A DNA stretch of 10,674 nt, taken from NCBI GenBank assembly GCA_964424125.1, contig CAYRHS010000108.1:1-10674 (forward strand). The letters are read 5' to 3'. The notes under the pieces were generated by a model. That model made no database searches and was not told the origin of the DNA. It was given only the letters and a program-made list of their open reading frames with translations. This DNA comes from CAYRHS01 sp964424125. Lineage in GTDB: Bacteria > Actinomycetota > Acidimicrobiia > IMCC26256 > JAOSJL01. Positions 1 through 6,903 of this stretch are shown here, piece after piece. Position 1 is the stretch's first letter, and every line of letters begins with the position of its first letter. The position numbers were made by a program, and so were the translations under genes.

Positions 1-41
1 GTCTCCTGGTCGAGAATCGTGGTGGTGTGCGCGACGGGCAT
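1..41 (-). CDS. N-terminus of a gene leaving the window, probably FAD-binding oxidoreductase (partial)
   Basis: An ATG at 41 opens a frame reading MPVAHTTTILDQE before the window edge. A textbook ribosome-binding site, GGGAGG at 49-54, sits seven bases upstream, so the start is well supported even though only 13 codons are visible. The family call is an inference. Short leaders of the type 'TTTILDQ' are typical of berberine-type FAD-binding oxidoreductases in actinobacteria, and such genes often sit directly downstream of TPR-LuxR regulators, as here (the regulator ends 166 bases upstream). No FAD-binding motif lies inside the window, so any other product remains possible. Confidence 0.45.
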   Translation of the reverse strand, partial: MPVAHTTTILDQE

Positions 42-48
42 GTCGGTT

Positions 49-54
49 CCTCCC
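49..54 (-). promoter_or_regulatory. Strong ribosome-binding site for the left-edge gene
   Basis: GGGAGG on the minus strand, seven bases before the ATG at 41. It fixes the start of the partial gene at the left edge. Confidence 0.7.
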
Positions 55-105
55 GGGTCCGTGATCGGCGAGCGTCTCCGATGAGGTGACGGTACGGGCG
101 CACCC

Positions 106-131
106 GGGACGGGGCATCGCCCGAACGTCCC
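106..131. other. Imperfect hairpin between the LuxR gene and the left-edge gene
   Basis: Arms GGGACGGGGC and GCCC-GAA-CGTCCC pair around a three-base loop, with a three-base bulge on one side. There is no T-run on either side, so this is not a classical intrinsic terminator. It lies in the 166-base gap between the regulator stop (208) and the next start (41). It could attenuate or process a shared transcript, or be chance in GC-rich DNA. Confidence 0.3.
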
Positions 132-207
132 ATTTCGCGCTCGGTCGCAGCATGGCGTGAATGCCCCACGCAGGTCACGAGACCCCCGACAGCCGGGAAC
201 CCGGCAA

Positions 208-1860
208 TCAGAGGAGGTCGTGTTCGTAGGCGGAAGCGGTGGCCGCGGCCCGGCTCGTCACGCCCAGCTTCGTGAAGATGTTCTCCACGTGCCGGCCGAC
301 CGTGTGCTCGCTGATGACCAACGCTGCGGCGATCTCCCGATTGGTCTTGCCGGCAGCGACGTGCGCGAGCACCTCGTGTTCCCGAGCGGACAAGGCGGGG
401 CCCCGTTCCGCCTCCGTTCGCGGCTCGGCGTCCTCGACCAGCCCGCCGATGAGGGGGATCAGCCGGTCCAGGTCGGGGCCTGCGCCCAGTTCGGTGAAGG
501 TGTCCCTGGCGTTGTCGAACTCCAGGGCCGCGGACGTCGTATCGCCCAGTGCCGAGCAGGCCAGCCCGAGCAGCACCGCTACTCGCGCGGCTCCGTAGGG
601 CATGTGCAACAACTGCCAAGCCGCGGCAGCGGCCCGGAGCTCGGCCAGGGCGGCCACGGGATCACCCTCCCCGAGGAGGACCGATCCCGTGGCCTGCGCC
701 GCCATGGCACCCAGCACCTCCGAGGATGAACCAACGGCGATCGTCGCCAGCTCGTCGGCTGCCGCGCGGGCGCCCGGGAGATCGCCCGTGGCCCGCAGGA
801 TCTCGACGGCGGCGGAAAGCAACGCCGGTCGCTCCAACGGACTGCCCGCCTCCTGCAACACCCGCTGGATAGTGGCCGCGGCGGCGTCCGTGTCGCCGCG
901 GGCAAGTTCGAGGAGCGCAAGCCCCGGCATCGGCTGGTACCCGTTGCGGCTGGCCTGTTGGTACTCGATCTCGGCTTCCTCGAAAGCCCCGACCAGCCGG
1001 TGCAACTCGCCCTCCTGGTAGTAGGCCAGGCCGAGGGCGGGATGGAGCGGATCGGTGAGGCGCCGGCATGCCTCCTCCGCGCTCGTGATCGCATCGGGCC
1101 AGTCCCCTGCGGCCTGCTGGAGCTGTGATCGGTGCACCAGGCATTGCCCACGGTACGGAACCAGGTCGGGTTGGGCGTCGCACCACGCACTGAGCGCTCC
1201 CGTCCATTCGGACGCGCGCTGCAGGTCGAAGAGCTGCATGCACTCGAGGATCACCGCGCAGTACACGATGCCCGATGTGATCGGCCCGACTTCGCCCGCC
1301 GTCACAGACACCATGACCTCGTCGAGTCGAGCGGTCCCTCCGGCGATGTCGCCCATGGCGATCAGCGCCTGGCCGCGACCGAGGATGCCGAAGGCACAGA
1401 GGTCGGAATCGTCGAATCGCTGGCCCATCTCGATCGCGCGGACCGCCAGGTCCCCCGCGGTAGTCGGGTCGCCGGCATCGAGCGCGTCCAAGAGCCCGGG
1501 GACAAGGAGATAGCCCGAAGCGGCGCAGTCCGGCGCTTGTTCCTCGACGAGGCGTTCGGCGCGGGACAGCCAGCCACCAGCCTGCGCCATCTGACCGCGC
1601 AACATCAGACACAGCGCGAGCCAGAACGCACAACGCGCCGATCCCGCCGGATCGCCAGCCTCCAATGAGGCACGATGCGCCGCCTGCCAAGCCGAAGCGC
1701 ACTCGTCGTCGGCACCGATCAGATACGCGCAGATCGCCAGCCGTTCGTGGTCGGCCGCGTCGAGCGGCGCTCGCGAGGCGCTCGCCGCAAACGCGGAGAA
1801 CGCTTCTCCCCAAGCCTGCCGAGCAAACGCACTTCGCGCTCGCTCGATCGACGCGGTCAT
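208..1860 (-). CDS. LuxR-family transcriptional regulator with TPR-like helical sensor region
   Basis: A 550-residue cytoplasmic DNA-binding regulator. The last 61 residues (about 490-550) are a GerE/LuxR helix-turn-helix: SAREHEVLAHVAAGKTNREI, then the recognition helix SEHTVGRHVENIFTKLGV. The preceding ~480 residues are Ala/Leu-rich helical pairs typical of tetratricopeptide-like repeats (for example AFARQAWGEAFSAFAA and ERLAICAYLIGADDECASAW near the N-terminus). There is no P-loop, so this is the short class without the STAND/MalT ATPase. The frame stays open to 2004, but the extra 48 residues are Arg/Pro/Gly-rich and overlap an inverted repeat, so the ATG at 1860 (MTASIERARSAFARQAW) is preferred; its ribosome-binding site is weak (GGGA about 13 bases upstream). 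The probable FAD oxidoreductase follows downstream in the same direction, and regulators of this type are often linked to such enzymes. The inducing signal cannot be read. Confidence 0.9.
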   Translation of the reverse strand: MTASIERARSAFARQAWGEAFSAFAASASRAPLDAADHERLAICAYLIGADDECASAWQAAHRASLEAGDPAGSARCAFWLALCLMLRGQMAQAGGWLSRAERLVEEQAPDCAASGYLLVPGLLDALDAGDPTTAGDLAVRAIEMGQRFDDSDLCAFGILGRGQALIAMGDIAGGTARLDEVMVSVTAGEVGPITSGIVYCAVILECMQLFDLQRASEWTGALSAWCDAQPDLVPYRGQCLVHRSQLQQAAGDWPDAITSAEEACRRLTDPLHPALGLAYYQEGELHRLVGAFEEAEIEYQQASRNGYQPMPGLALLELARGDTDAAAATIQRVLQEAGSPLERPALLSAAVEILRATGDLPGARAAADELATIAVGSSSEVLGAMAAQATGSVLLGEGDPVAALAELRAAAAAWQLLHMPYGAARVAVLLGLACSALGDTTSAALEFDNARDTFTELGAGPDLDRLIPLIGGLVEDAEPRTEAERGPALSAREHEVLAHVAAGKTNREIAAALVISEHTVGRHVENIFTKLGVTSRAAATASAYEHDLL

Positions 1861-2163
1861 GACATTCAGTCTGTCCCATCCGTCGATCGATCGGATGGGC
1901 GGACCGGTATTGCCGCCCTGGCTCTGCCGAGGAGTACGCAAGGGAGCCACGAGACGGCCCCCGCGGGTGGCTCGAGAAGCGTCCGGTGTCGAAATCGGAC
2001 ACAAGCCGTAACCCGGATCTCGCTCACGAACCCGTCGACCTCACCGGCGCAGCGGTTGCACTGAGAACCTCTCGGACCCACCGATCGAGTGGCGTGAAAC
2101 TGTCACCGCCATCCAGACCGCCCGCCTCATCCGCGACCACGGCGCAGGCGCTCGCGGTAGGGG
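1861..2163. other. Intergenic stretch between methyltransferase and LuxR genes
   Basis: About 300 bases separate the methyltransferase stop from the regulator start. Apart from the inverted repeat at 1875-1899, nothing certain is seen. A plus-strand stretch at about 2065-2150 reads in a protein-like way (…IEWRETVTAIQTARLIRDHG) with GC-rich third positions, but it has no start and is not recognised. It may be a gene remnant. The regulator promoter should lie here, but no convincing -35/-10 pair could be chosen. Confidence 0.4.
1875..1899. promoter_or_regulatory. Perfect 8-bp inverted repeat upstream of the LuxR gene (possible operator or mRNA hairpin)
   Basis: CCCATCCG at 1875-1882 and its exact complement CGGATGGG at 1892-1899 flank a nine-base spacer that contains the self-complementary TCGATCGA. 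It lies 15-39 bases before the preferred ATG at 1860. It could be an autoregulatory operator. If transcribed, it would form a hairpin whose arm includes the GGG next to the weak ribosome-binding site. The role is inferred from position only. Confidence 0.45.
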
Positions 2164-3180
2164 TTACTCCGGTTTCTGCGCCACGCAGTGCCAGTTCAAC
2201 GTGAGCAGTTCTTCTTCCTCGGCCTGGATGTACGAGTGGCTGTTCTCGTTCATGCGCTGCATCATCGCGTCGGTCTTCCTGGGAATCACGTGGATCTTCG
2301 CGAGGAATGAGAACGCAGCTTCGTACCTGTCGAAGAGCGCGACCTCTCTCTTGATCATCTCTACCGCACTCCTCCCTACGGAGGAGATCAGGTCGAAACC
2401 GGCATTCTTGTAGGCCTCCTCCCAGTACTTGTAGTACCAGAACCCCCCGAACACGGTCAGCTCGCGGGTGTGCTGAATCAGCGTCCTGTGATGCTCGTTG
2501 TCACGGTCGTAGGCGTCGAGAGCTGCGACATCGTTCACGACGAACATCCCACCTGGCTTCAGGACACGATGCACCTCCCGGAAGGTGAAAGCGTGGTCAG
2601 ACACGTAGGTCAGCGGTTGGATCGCGTAGACCGCATCGAACGTGCCTTCATCAAATTCGAGAGGCTGGTTGAAGTCGCCGACGGTGAAATTTGATCGTGG
2701 CAGGTTCGGGTTTTCCCACGCCTTATCGATCTGCGACTTGTCGAGGTTGATACCGTACGGGATCGCTCCTGTCAGCTCCGCGATGTGCTCGGCAATTGCT
2801 CCGCAACCGCAGCCCAGATCCAACACTTTGTCGCCCTTTCCGAGCTTGAGATCGCCTGCCACGATTCGCTCGAACAGAATCTGGTTCTTGAGGACCGATT
2901 GTGCTGGGTCGATGACCGGCGGCATGTACATCTTTTCGACCGATCCGAGCGTGCAGAGCAGGTGGATGATTCCGTAGAGCTGCTCGAGCTCCTCGCTACT
3001 GCCTTGTGTGTAGCCCTTCAGGGGTACACCGTTCTCGTAGTCGGCTTTCGTGTTCTCCGGCGAGTCCGTGAACAGTTCGTCGTATGTGCCCATGAAGGCC
3101 TCGAACTCAGCATCGCTGACCCTGAGCAGGCCGTAGAGAGCGCCGAGTCTGTCGCGAACAGTCGTCGGCTTGTGTTTCAT
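2164..3180 (-). CDS. SAM-dependent methyltransferase, sterol C-methyltransferase-like
   Basis: A 338-residue class I methyltransferase. The SAM-binding motif I is VLDLGCGCGAIAEHIAELTG (119-138); the acidic post-I loop is GINLDKSQIDKA (143-154); motif II lies in GTFDAVYAIQPLTY (179-192); motif III is RVLKPGGMFVV (205-215). The order, spacing and length resemble eukaryotic-type sterol 24-C-methyltransferases: 'FDAVYAI', 'LKPGG', a 'YDRDNEHHRTL' segment after motif III, and a C-terminus ending in 'VAQKPE' like the 'VARKPE' of Erg6. The Erg6 substrate signature 'EATCHAP' is replaced here by 'QPLTYVSD', so the acceptor is probably not a normal sterol. The ATG at 3180 has AGGGGA six bases upstream. 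No sterol or triterpene biosynthesis gene is nearby. GC is visibly lower than in the flanking genes, hinting at separate acquisition. The methyltransferase fold is certain; the sterol-type assignment is moderate. Confidence 0.85.
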   Translation of the reverse strand: MKHKPTTVRDRLGALYGLLRVSDAEFEAFMGTYDELFTDSPENTKADYENGVPLKGYTQGSSEELEQLYGIIHLLCTLGSVEKMYMPPVIDPAQSVLKNQILFERIVAGDLKLGKGDKVLDLGCGCGAIAEHIAELTGAIPYGINLDKSQIDKAWENPNLPRSNFTVGDFNQPLEFDEGTFDAVYAIQPLTYVSDHAFTFREVHRVLKPGGMFVVNDVAALDAYDRDNEHHRTLIQHTRELTVFGGFWYYKYWEEAYKNAGFDLISSVGRSAVEMIKREVALFDRYEAAFSFLAKIHVIPRKTDAMMQRMNENSHSYIQAEEEELLTLNWHCVAQKPE

Positions 3181-3883
3181 GTCTTGTCCCCTGCTGCTGA
3201 CATCGACGGTCGCGGATAGGCCAACATCGATGGGATTCCGACGACTGGCGGCACGTTAGCCCCACACGCTCGCGGAGCCGAATGGCAACGCCCCTTCCCA
3301 CTTCGACGCGTCGTGTGCATGCCAAGAACTCATCGGGGTGAATCGGTGAACGTCCTCGGGTACGCGCTGATGGTCAACTCGCTCGCACTGCACCGCCACC
3401 GACGACGAGCGCCCAACCGGCTGGCGGCCGCCGCCTGATCCCTCCCAGCGACCATCCGCCCGTCGGATCAGCGCGGCCGAACTCGCTTCTGCGGCGGCAG
3501 TCAGCTCACTCTTGGGCTTCGCGACCGGTGCTGACCGGTAGATTCGTGCGAGAAAGCGGACGTCGGAGCTTGCGAGATCGGTTTTCGACCACGTTTTCGA
3601 CATGCCCGCCCCCGTGGGGCCGGTAGAGAACGCTCGAGGCAACGGGTGTAGGCAAGACTCGGAACGGATCTCGCCGATTTCAGAGCGTGGGTCGGAGTTC
3701 GAGCTCGCTCGCACGTGGCGCCAACCCGGAGGCTCGTGCTGTCTCTCGCCGGACGGCCAAGCTCATCCACCCTGACGCGTTGCACTCGGCAAGCGAGTCC
3801 ATTCGTGTTTGTGTTGGTGGGCGGGGGCGCCGAACAGACATACACCCACCCGGGCTACGGGCCCGATGACACAGCCGGGCAGC
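3181..3883. other. Gene-poor region of about 700 bases with repeat copy A
   Basis: No confident gene on either strand. The right half holds dispersed repeat copy A (3456-3700). Left of it, a plus-strand stretch at 3346-3439 reads VNVLGYALMVNSLALHRHRR and ends in four alanines and a TGA. It looks like the C-terminal tail of a lost protein, but has no ribosome-binding site and is not recognised. The methyltransferase promoter must lie at the left end; no clear promoter boxes were chosen. Confidence 0.4.
3456..3700. repeat. Dispersed repeat, copy A (longest copy)
   Basis: This copy joins the blocks shared with copies B and C. Left blocks shared with C: ATCAGCGCGGCCGAAC, then GGCTTCGCGACC, then CCGGTAGATTCGTGC. 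The central block CCCGTGGGGCCGGTAGA is in all three copies (C with one change). The right block CTCGGAACGGA followed by CCGAT is shared with B. The distance from GTGGGG to CTCGGAAC is exactly 44 bases in both A and B, which argues for common descent rather than chance. No transposase or RNA fold is obvious inside it. Confidence 0.65.
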
Positions 3884-4981
3884 TCATCGCTGCGCCGATC
3901 GTCCGAGGATTCTTCCGCTGCTCAGCACGGTCACCGGCCCCTCGTCGCTGACGGCGATGACGAAGGCAGAGGGGTCGTCGTAGCTGTAGCGGCGCCCCGA
4001 GGTGTGGCGCATCCCACCCAACGCCTCCACGTTGCCTTCCGCCTCCGTGGTCGGAACGACGCGCACTCCGAGCTGTCGCAGGACGCCATCGCGGTCGAAC
4101 ACCGCGGCGCCGTCGATCTGGGACAGCGCGTGCCGCAGCGGCGCGAGGTGAAATGCAGTGCGGATGTCGAGCGCCGGCGGTGGCGGGAGTCGCTCCTCGA
4201 CCGCCGGGCCCGGTTGCTCGTCGGGCCTGAAGATGAGGAGGGCGCCGATGCGTTGGGCACCGAGATCGTGGATGGCGAACTCGAGCATCGCTCGGAGCAC
4301 GCCGGTGTCCCCGGCCACCCCACGGGCGGTCACGGTATCGATCCAGGACTCCAAGGGCGGCTCATGATGCCAGTCGAGACCTTCGGTGCGCAGCACGCCG
4401 AAGTCGCCAGCGATACGCACCGACCCCGAGGGGTGACGTTGCACGATCGTTGCTCCGAAGGCGGCGGCGAGGACGACAAGATCCCGCTCTGATCCGGCTG
4501 GCCGGTCGAACATCACCCATGCGTCGTTGCCGTCGGCGCGACGCAGGAGCCAGCTCGACAATCCGTCGGCGAATCGACGCGACTCGGCCAACGGCTGTCG
4601 CGTCAGCGGCACGCGGGCGATGTCAAGCTGGGTCAGGGCGGGCCACGTGTCGGCATCCGAGGTCGGCTTCACGATGGTTCCGCTGCTGGGCACGCGTCGC
4701 TCATGAACCGCCGGTCGAAGGGCGTGGTCGACCTCTTCGATCAGTAGCTCGAACACGGCCTGATCCGCGTCTGGCGACAGGCCGCTCTCGATGAGCTCTT
4801 CGGCCAGCCGGCGCAATCGTCCGGCATGCGGGCCGTTCATTGAAGACACGCTAGGGCCGAGTGCCACCGCGAGAGCGACCTCGATCGCGCGCAGCCGTCC
4901 CATCTCGGCGTCTGACAGGGCTCTCCCGCGTGGGCGCGCTCGAGGTGGCGCTCCTCGTCGGCCGGCTCGCCGATGCGGCAC
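3884..4981 (-). CDS. Divergent diadenylate cyclase (DAC/DisA_N domain) protein with N-terminal sensor-like region
   Basis: Predicted to make cyclic di-AMP from two ATP, or to be a degenerate relative. Numbered from the in-frame GTG at 4981 (365 residues), the C-terminal third is a DAC domain: LGAQRIGALLIF (240-251), the DGA motif in IDGAAVFDRDGV (289-300), then GGMRHTSGRRYSYDDPSAF (322-340) and VIAVSDEGPVTVLSSGRIL. Canonical DACs carry DGA and RHR; here the second is RHT, so catalysis is uncertain. Residues 50-215 form a separate alpha/beta region, probably a sensor domain. There is no DisA HhH tail and no CdaA membrane helices. Start problem: neither the GTG at 4981 nor the ATG at 4903 has a ribosome-binding site, and residues 1-20 are Arg/Pro-rich with A/T-ending codons. 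The natural N-terminus probably lies in another frame from 5025 or 5010 (see separate entry). The gene looks monocistronic. Confidence 0.8.
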   Translation of the reverse strand: MPHRRAGRRGAPPRARPRGRALSDAEMGRLRAIEVALAVALGPSVSSMNGPHAGRLRRLAEELIESGLSPDADQAVFELLIEEVDHALRPAVHERRVPSSGTIVKPTSDADTWPALTQLDIARVPLTRQPLAESRRFADGLSSWLLRRADGNDAWVMFDRPAGSERDLVVLAAAFGATIVQRHPSGSVRIAGDFGVLRTEGLDWHHEPPLESWIDTVTARGVAGDTGVLRAMLEFAIHDLGAQRIGALLIFRPDEQPGPAVEERLPPPPALDIRTAFHLAPLRHALSQIDGAAVFDRDGVLRQLGVRVVPTTEAEGNVEALGGMRHTSGRRYSYDDPSAFVIAVSDEGPVTVLSSGRILGRSAQR

Positions 4982-5025
4982 ACGACGTCGATGTCATCGA
5001 TGTCATCCATCGTCATCGATGTCAT
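4928..5025 (-). other. Probable out-of-frame N-terminus of the DAC protein (frameshift candidate)
   Basis: ATGs at 5025 and 5010, preceded by GGGAGG at 5030-5035, open a frame reading MDDIDDIDVVCRIGEPADEE RHLERAHAG. Over at least 20 codons nearly every third base is G or C, a strong coding signature. In the DAC frame the same DNA encodes an Arg/Pro-rich string with many A-ending codons. The signature moves to the DAC frame at about 4925, where ALSDAEMGRLRAIEVALA begins. One extra base in the CCC run at 4925-4927 would fuse the two frames. A one-base deletion, a sequencing error or a programmed -1 shift are all possible. Confidence 0.5.
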
Positions 5026-5030
5026 CCATC
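4993..5030. repeat. Perfect tandem duplication of a 19-bp unit
   Basis: The unit GTCATCGATGTCATCCATC occurs twice in direct succession (4993-5011 and 5012-5030). It lies between the ribosome-binding site at 5030-5035 and the start of the DAC leader, so it duplicates the candidate start codons. Because 19 is not a multiple of three, the first ATG (5029) leads to a TGA after eight codons, while the later ATGs at 5025 and 5010 are in the coding-like frame. The copy number could alter translation of the gene. Confidence 0.75.
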
Positions 5031-5035
5031 CTCCC
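5030..5035 (-). promoter_or_regulatory. Ribosome-binding site ahead of the DAC leader ATGs
   Basis: GGGAGG on the minus strand, directly followed by several ATGs within the 19-bp tandem repeat. It is the only good ribosome-binding site upstream of the diadenylate cyclase gene, and it supports a start in the frame of the ATG at 5025 or 5010 rather than the GTG at 4981. Confidence 0.5.
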
Positions 5036-5316
5036 AGCCGGGCCGGACGCCACGCGATCCCAAGAACACGACGCTTCGAGCAAAGCGGCCATCGACACCG
5101 CCCTGTCCGGCTCCCAGCCTGACAGGCCCGGTCCGCGGGCGTGAGTGCAAGCCTGCGCACTGGCGCAGAGCAGATCCGTTCGAGTCCGAGCGGGAGAGTT
5201 GCGACGGCGCTGGCGATGATGACCCAGCTCGGCGTCGTACCCGAGATGAGCTGAACGCCACCCACCCGATCCACCAGGTCACCGCGGCGCTCTCGGTCTG
5301 ACGTCTCGGGCCGGTG

Positions 5317-6288
5317 TCAGCTCGCGGAACAGCGGGCGCGCACCATGGCGAGGCTGGCCGCGGGGATCGGGAGCGGGGTGAACCGGTCGCTTTCGGCCGT
5401 GAGCTCGTCGGCCTCGTCGTCGGTGAGGTCGAGGTCGGCCGCGGCGACGTTGTGGCGCAACTGCTCGACTGAGCTCGCGCCAGGGATCGCGACGACGTTC
5501 GGTTTGCGTACCAGCCAAGCGAGCGCCACCTGCGCGGCCGTGGCGTCATGAGCGGCGGCGACGCGCCGCAACATCTCGATCAGTGGGGTGGCCCGCTCGA
5601 GGTTCTCGGGCAAACATAGCGGGTTGTTGCGCCGCGCCGGGCCGGGCGGGAGGTGCGTCGCGTCGTAGCGACCGCCAAGCACGCCTTGCTCGAGCGGGCT
5701 GTAGGCGATCACGACGCGATCCTCTGGCTGCGCGTAGGGCACGTTGGCGTCGTCCGGCTTCCGGTAGAGCAAGCTGTAGTGCACCTGGTTCGTCGCGACC
5801 CGCCGACCCAGCGCGGTTTCGGCGCTCGCCCACCGGCCCGCGGAGAAGTTGCTCACACCAACGTGGCGCACGACGCCCGCGTCCTGGAGTCGGCGCATGC
5901 CGGCCATGGTCGAGCGCAACGAGACCAGGGGGTTCGGCCAGTGCACCTGGTACAGGTCGATGCACTCGACGCCGAGCCGCAATGCGGAGAGACGCCCGTG
6001 CTCTTCAACGCGCCCCGCGGTCGGCCAGACCGGGAGCACCTTCGTCGCGACGAACGCCTCGTCGCGCCGTCCTTCGAGGGCGCGGCCCACGATCGCCTCC
6101 GAAACGCCGCGCGCATACACCTCGGCGGTGTCGATCAGGTTCACCCCCAGATCGAGCGCGCCGTGTACGAGCTCGACCGCGGTCTTCTCGCTGTAGGTCT
6201 TGCCGTACCCCCAGTCGCGGGACCCGAACTGCCAGCACCCGAGACCGATGGCCGAGAGTCGCAGCCCCGCTGCTTCGACGTGCTTCAT
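5317..6288 (-). CDS. Aldo/keto reductase
   Basis: A complete 323-residue NADPH-type oxidoreductase with the aldo/keto reductase barrel, acting on an aldehyde, ketone or sugar-like substrate in the cytoplasm. The catalytic tetrad is present: D53 and Y58 in LIDTAEVYARGVSE, K83 in VATKVLP, H116 in IDLYQVHWPNP. Further family marks are LSAIGLGCWQFG near the N-terminus, GVVRHVGVSNFSAGRW mid-protein, IAYSPLEQGVLGGRY, and the cofactor-end signature VVAIPGASSVEQLRHNV near the C-terminus. The frame stays open to 6600, but the extra 104 residues are low-complexity Arg/Pro/Ser. The ATG at 6288 has GAGAGG just upstream and starts exactly where the barrel begins. It is about 290 bases from the DAC gene and probably transcribed alone. 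The substrate is unknown. Confidence 0.93.
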   Translation of the reverse strand: MKHVEAAGLRLSAIGLGCWQFGSRDWGYGKTYSEKTAVELVHGALDLGVNLIDTAEVYARGVSEAIVGRALEGRRDEAFVATKVLPVWPTAGRVEEHGRLSALRLGVECIDLYQVHWPNPLVSLRSTMAGMRRLQDAGVVRHVGVSNFSAGRWASAETALGRRVATNQVHYSLLYRKPDDANVPYAQPEDRVVIAYSPLEQGVLGGRYDATHLPPGPARRNNPLCLPENLERATPLIEMLRRVAAAHDATAAQVALAWLVRKPNVVAIPGASSVEQLRHNVAAADLDLTDDEADELTAESDRFTPLPIPAASLAMVRARCSAS

Positions 6289-6747
6289 CACACCTCTCAG
6301 CCGTCGTGATCGTGCCGACCTGTGCGGCGTGAGCACGATACTCGCCTCGTCTTCGGGCATCGGTGTGTGGCGGGGCTGGTGTTGCGTTGTTCGATCAGGG
6401 GGCGCGGCGGGCGCCGGGTCGGGAGCGCGTTCGACGAACATGAGGCCTTTCTCGGCGTCCGCAGATCTGAGCCGGCGCTCGACCCGATCAGTCGAGTGTG
6501 ATCTCCAGCCGGCAGTGGTCGCTCGGGCTTCACTGACGGCCCGGGGAGGTCGTGACGATGACGCTCGTCGCGCGATTAGCGCGAGCGGCATCCTCGCCAC
6601 GATCCTGCGGAGCGTTGCGTGAGGTGCCTCGTGGCCGGACGTTGGACCCGATGACGTCCCGGAAGCCGTTGTGCGGCAAGCAAGGTGTCGCTCACTCAGA
6701 TCGCCAGCGCGCTAGGAGTAGGTGGTGGGCGCCGAGCAGTAGAGGGA
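6289..6747. other. Intergenic stretch upstream of the aldo/keto reductase
   Basis: About 460 bases without a supported gene. Contents: an inverted repeat ATCGTGC (6309-6315) / GCACGAT (6333-6339), 21 to 51 bases before the reductase start and a possible operator; a minus-strand tail reading SPSDHCRLEITLD and ending in TGA near 6488, which resembles the C-terminus of an endonuclease/exonuclease/phosphatase-type hydrolase, but a stop codon lies directly ahead of it; and a hydrophobic reading at about 6690-6770 that may belong to the neighbouring micro-ORF. A decayed gene is possible but unproved. Confidence 0.35.
6309..6339. promoter_or_regulatory. Inverted repeat upstream of the aldo/keto reductase (weak operator candidate)
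   Basis: Seven-base arms ATCGTGC and GCACGAT with a 17-base spacer, centred about 36 bases before the reductase start. The size suits a repressor dimer site. Only position and symmetry support it. Confidence 0.25.
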
Positions 6748-6903
6748 TCAAGGCCAACAGCGGAGCAGCTCCGCGCCGTGCTCACCTTCGGCGTTGGTGC
6801 GCGCGATCAACCACCACAACCCGAGCATCACAGCTAGGACGATCACGCCGATGATCATGAGCCGGACGCCTGTCCGACGTTCATCCTGTGTGGCTCGTGT
6901 CAT
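6748..6903 (-). CDS. Small single-pass membrane protein (51 residues)
   Basis: A short minus-strand frame from an ATG at 6903. After a charged N-terminus (MTRATQDERRTGVRL) comes one strongly hydrophobic segment, MIIGVIVLAVMLGLWWLIA (16-34), and then a short polar tail. The start overlaps the stop of the preceding micro-ORF as ATGA, a sign of translational coupling. In another frame, the DNA just after codon 43 encodes a second hydrophobic run, APLLALIPLLLGAHHLLLAR, ending at a TGA near 6698. A two-helix protein broken by a one-base indel is therefore possible. The family is not recognised. The GGAG about 10 bases upstream is a weak ribosome-binding site. Confidence 0.45.
   Translation of the reverse strand: MTRATQDERRTGVRLMIIGVIVLAVMLGLWWLIARTNAEGEHGAELLRCWP

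Noticed and set aside
2065..2165. Plus-strand protein-like stretch (IEWRETVTAIQTARLIRDHG) between the methyltransferase and LuxR genes
   Set aside because: No start codon with a ribosome-binding site, no recognised family, and it runs into the antisense of the methyltransferase. It may be a gene remnant but cannot be supported.
3346..3439. Plus-strand short frame VNVLGYALMVNSLALHRHRR… ending in a TGA
   Set aside because: It resembles the tail of a transposase-like or other protein, but no upstream body or ribosome-binding site exists and the family is not recognisable.
5040..5274. Minus-strand open frame upstream of the DAC gene with a hydrophobic run (SWVIIASAVATLPLGLERIC)
   Set aside because: It is the upstream extension of the frame used by the probable DAC leader. 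The good ribosome-binding site at 5030-5035 starts translation further downstream, and the rest of the extension is not protein-like.
6485..6690. Possible remnant of an endonuclease/exonuclease/phosphatase-type hydrolase on the minus strand (NGFRDVIGSN… stop …SPSDHCRLEITLD)
   Set aside because: Only the last 13 residues look like the family C-terminus; a stop codon interrupts the frame and no catalytic motif is present. Too little to call a pseudogene.
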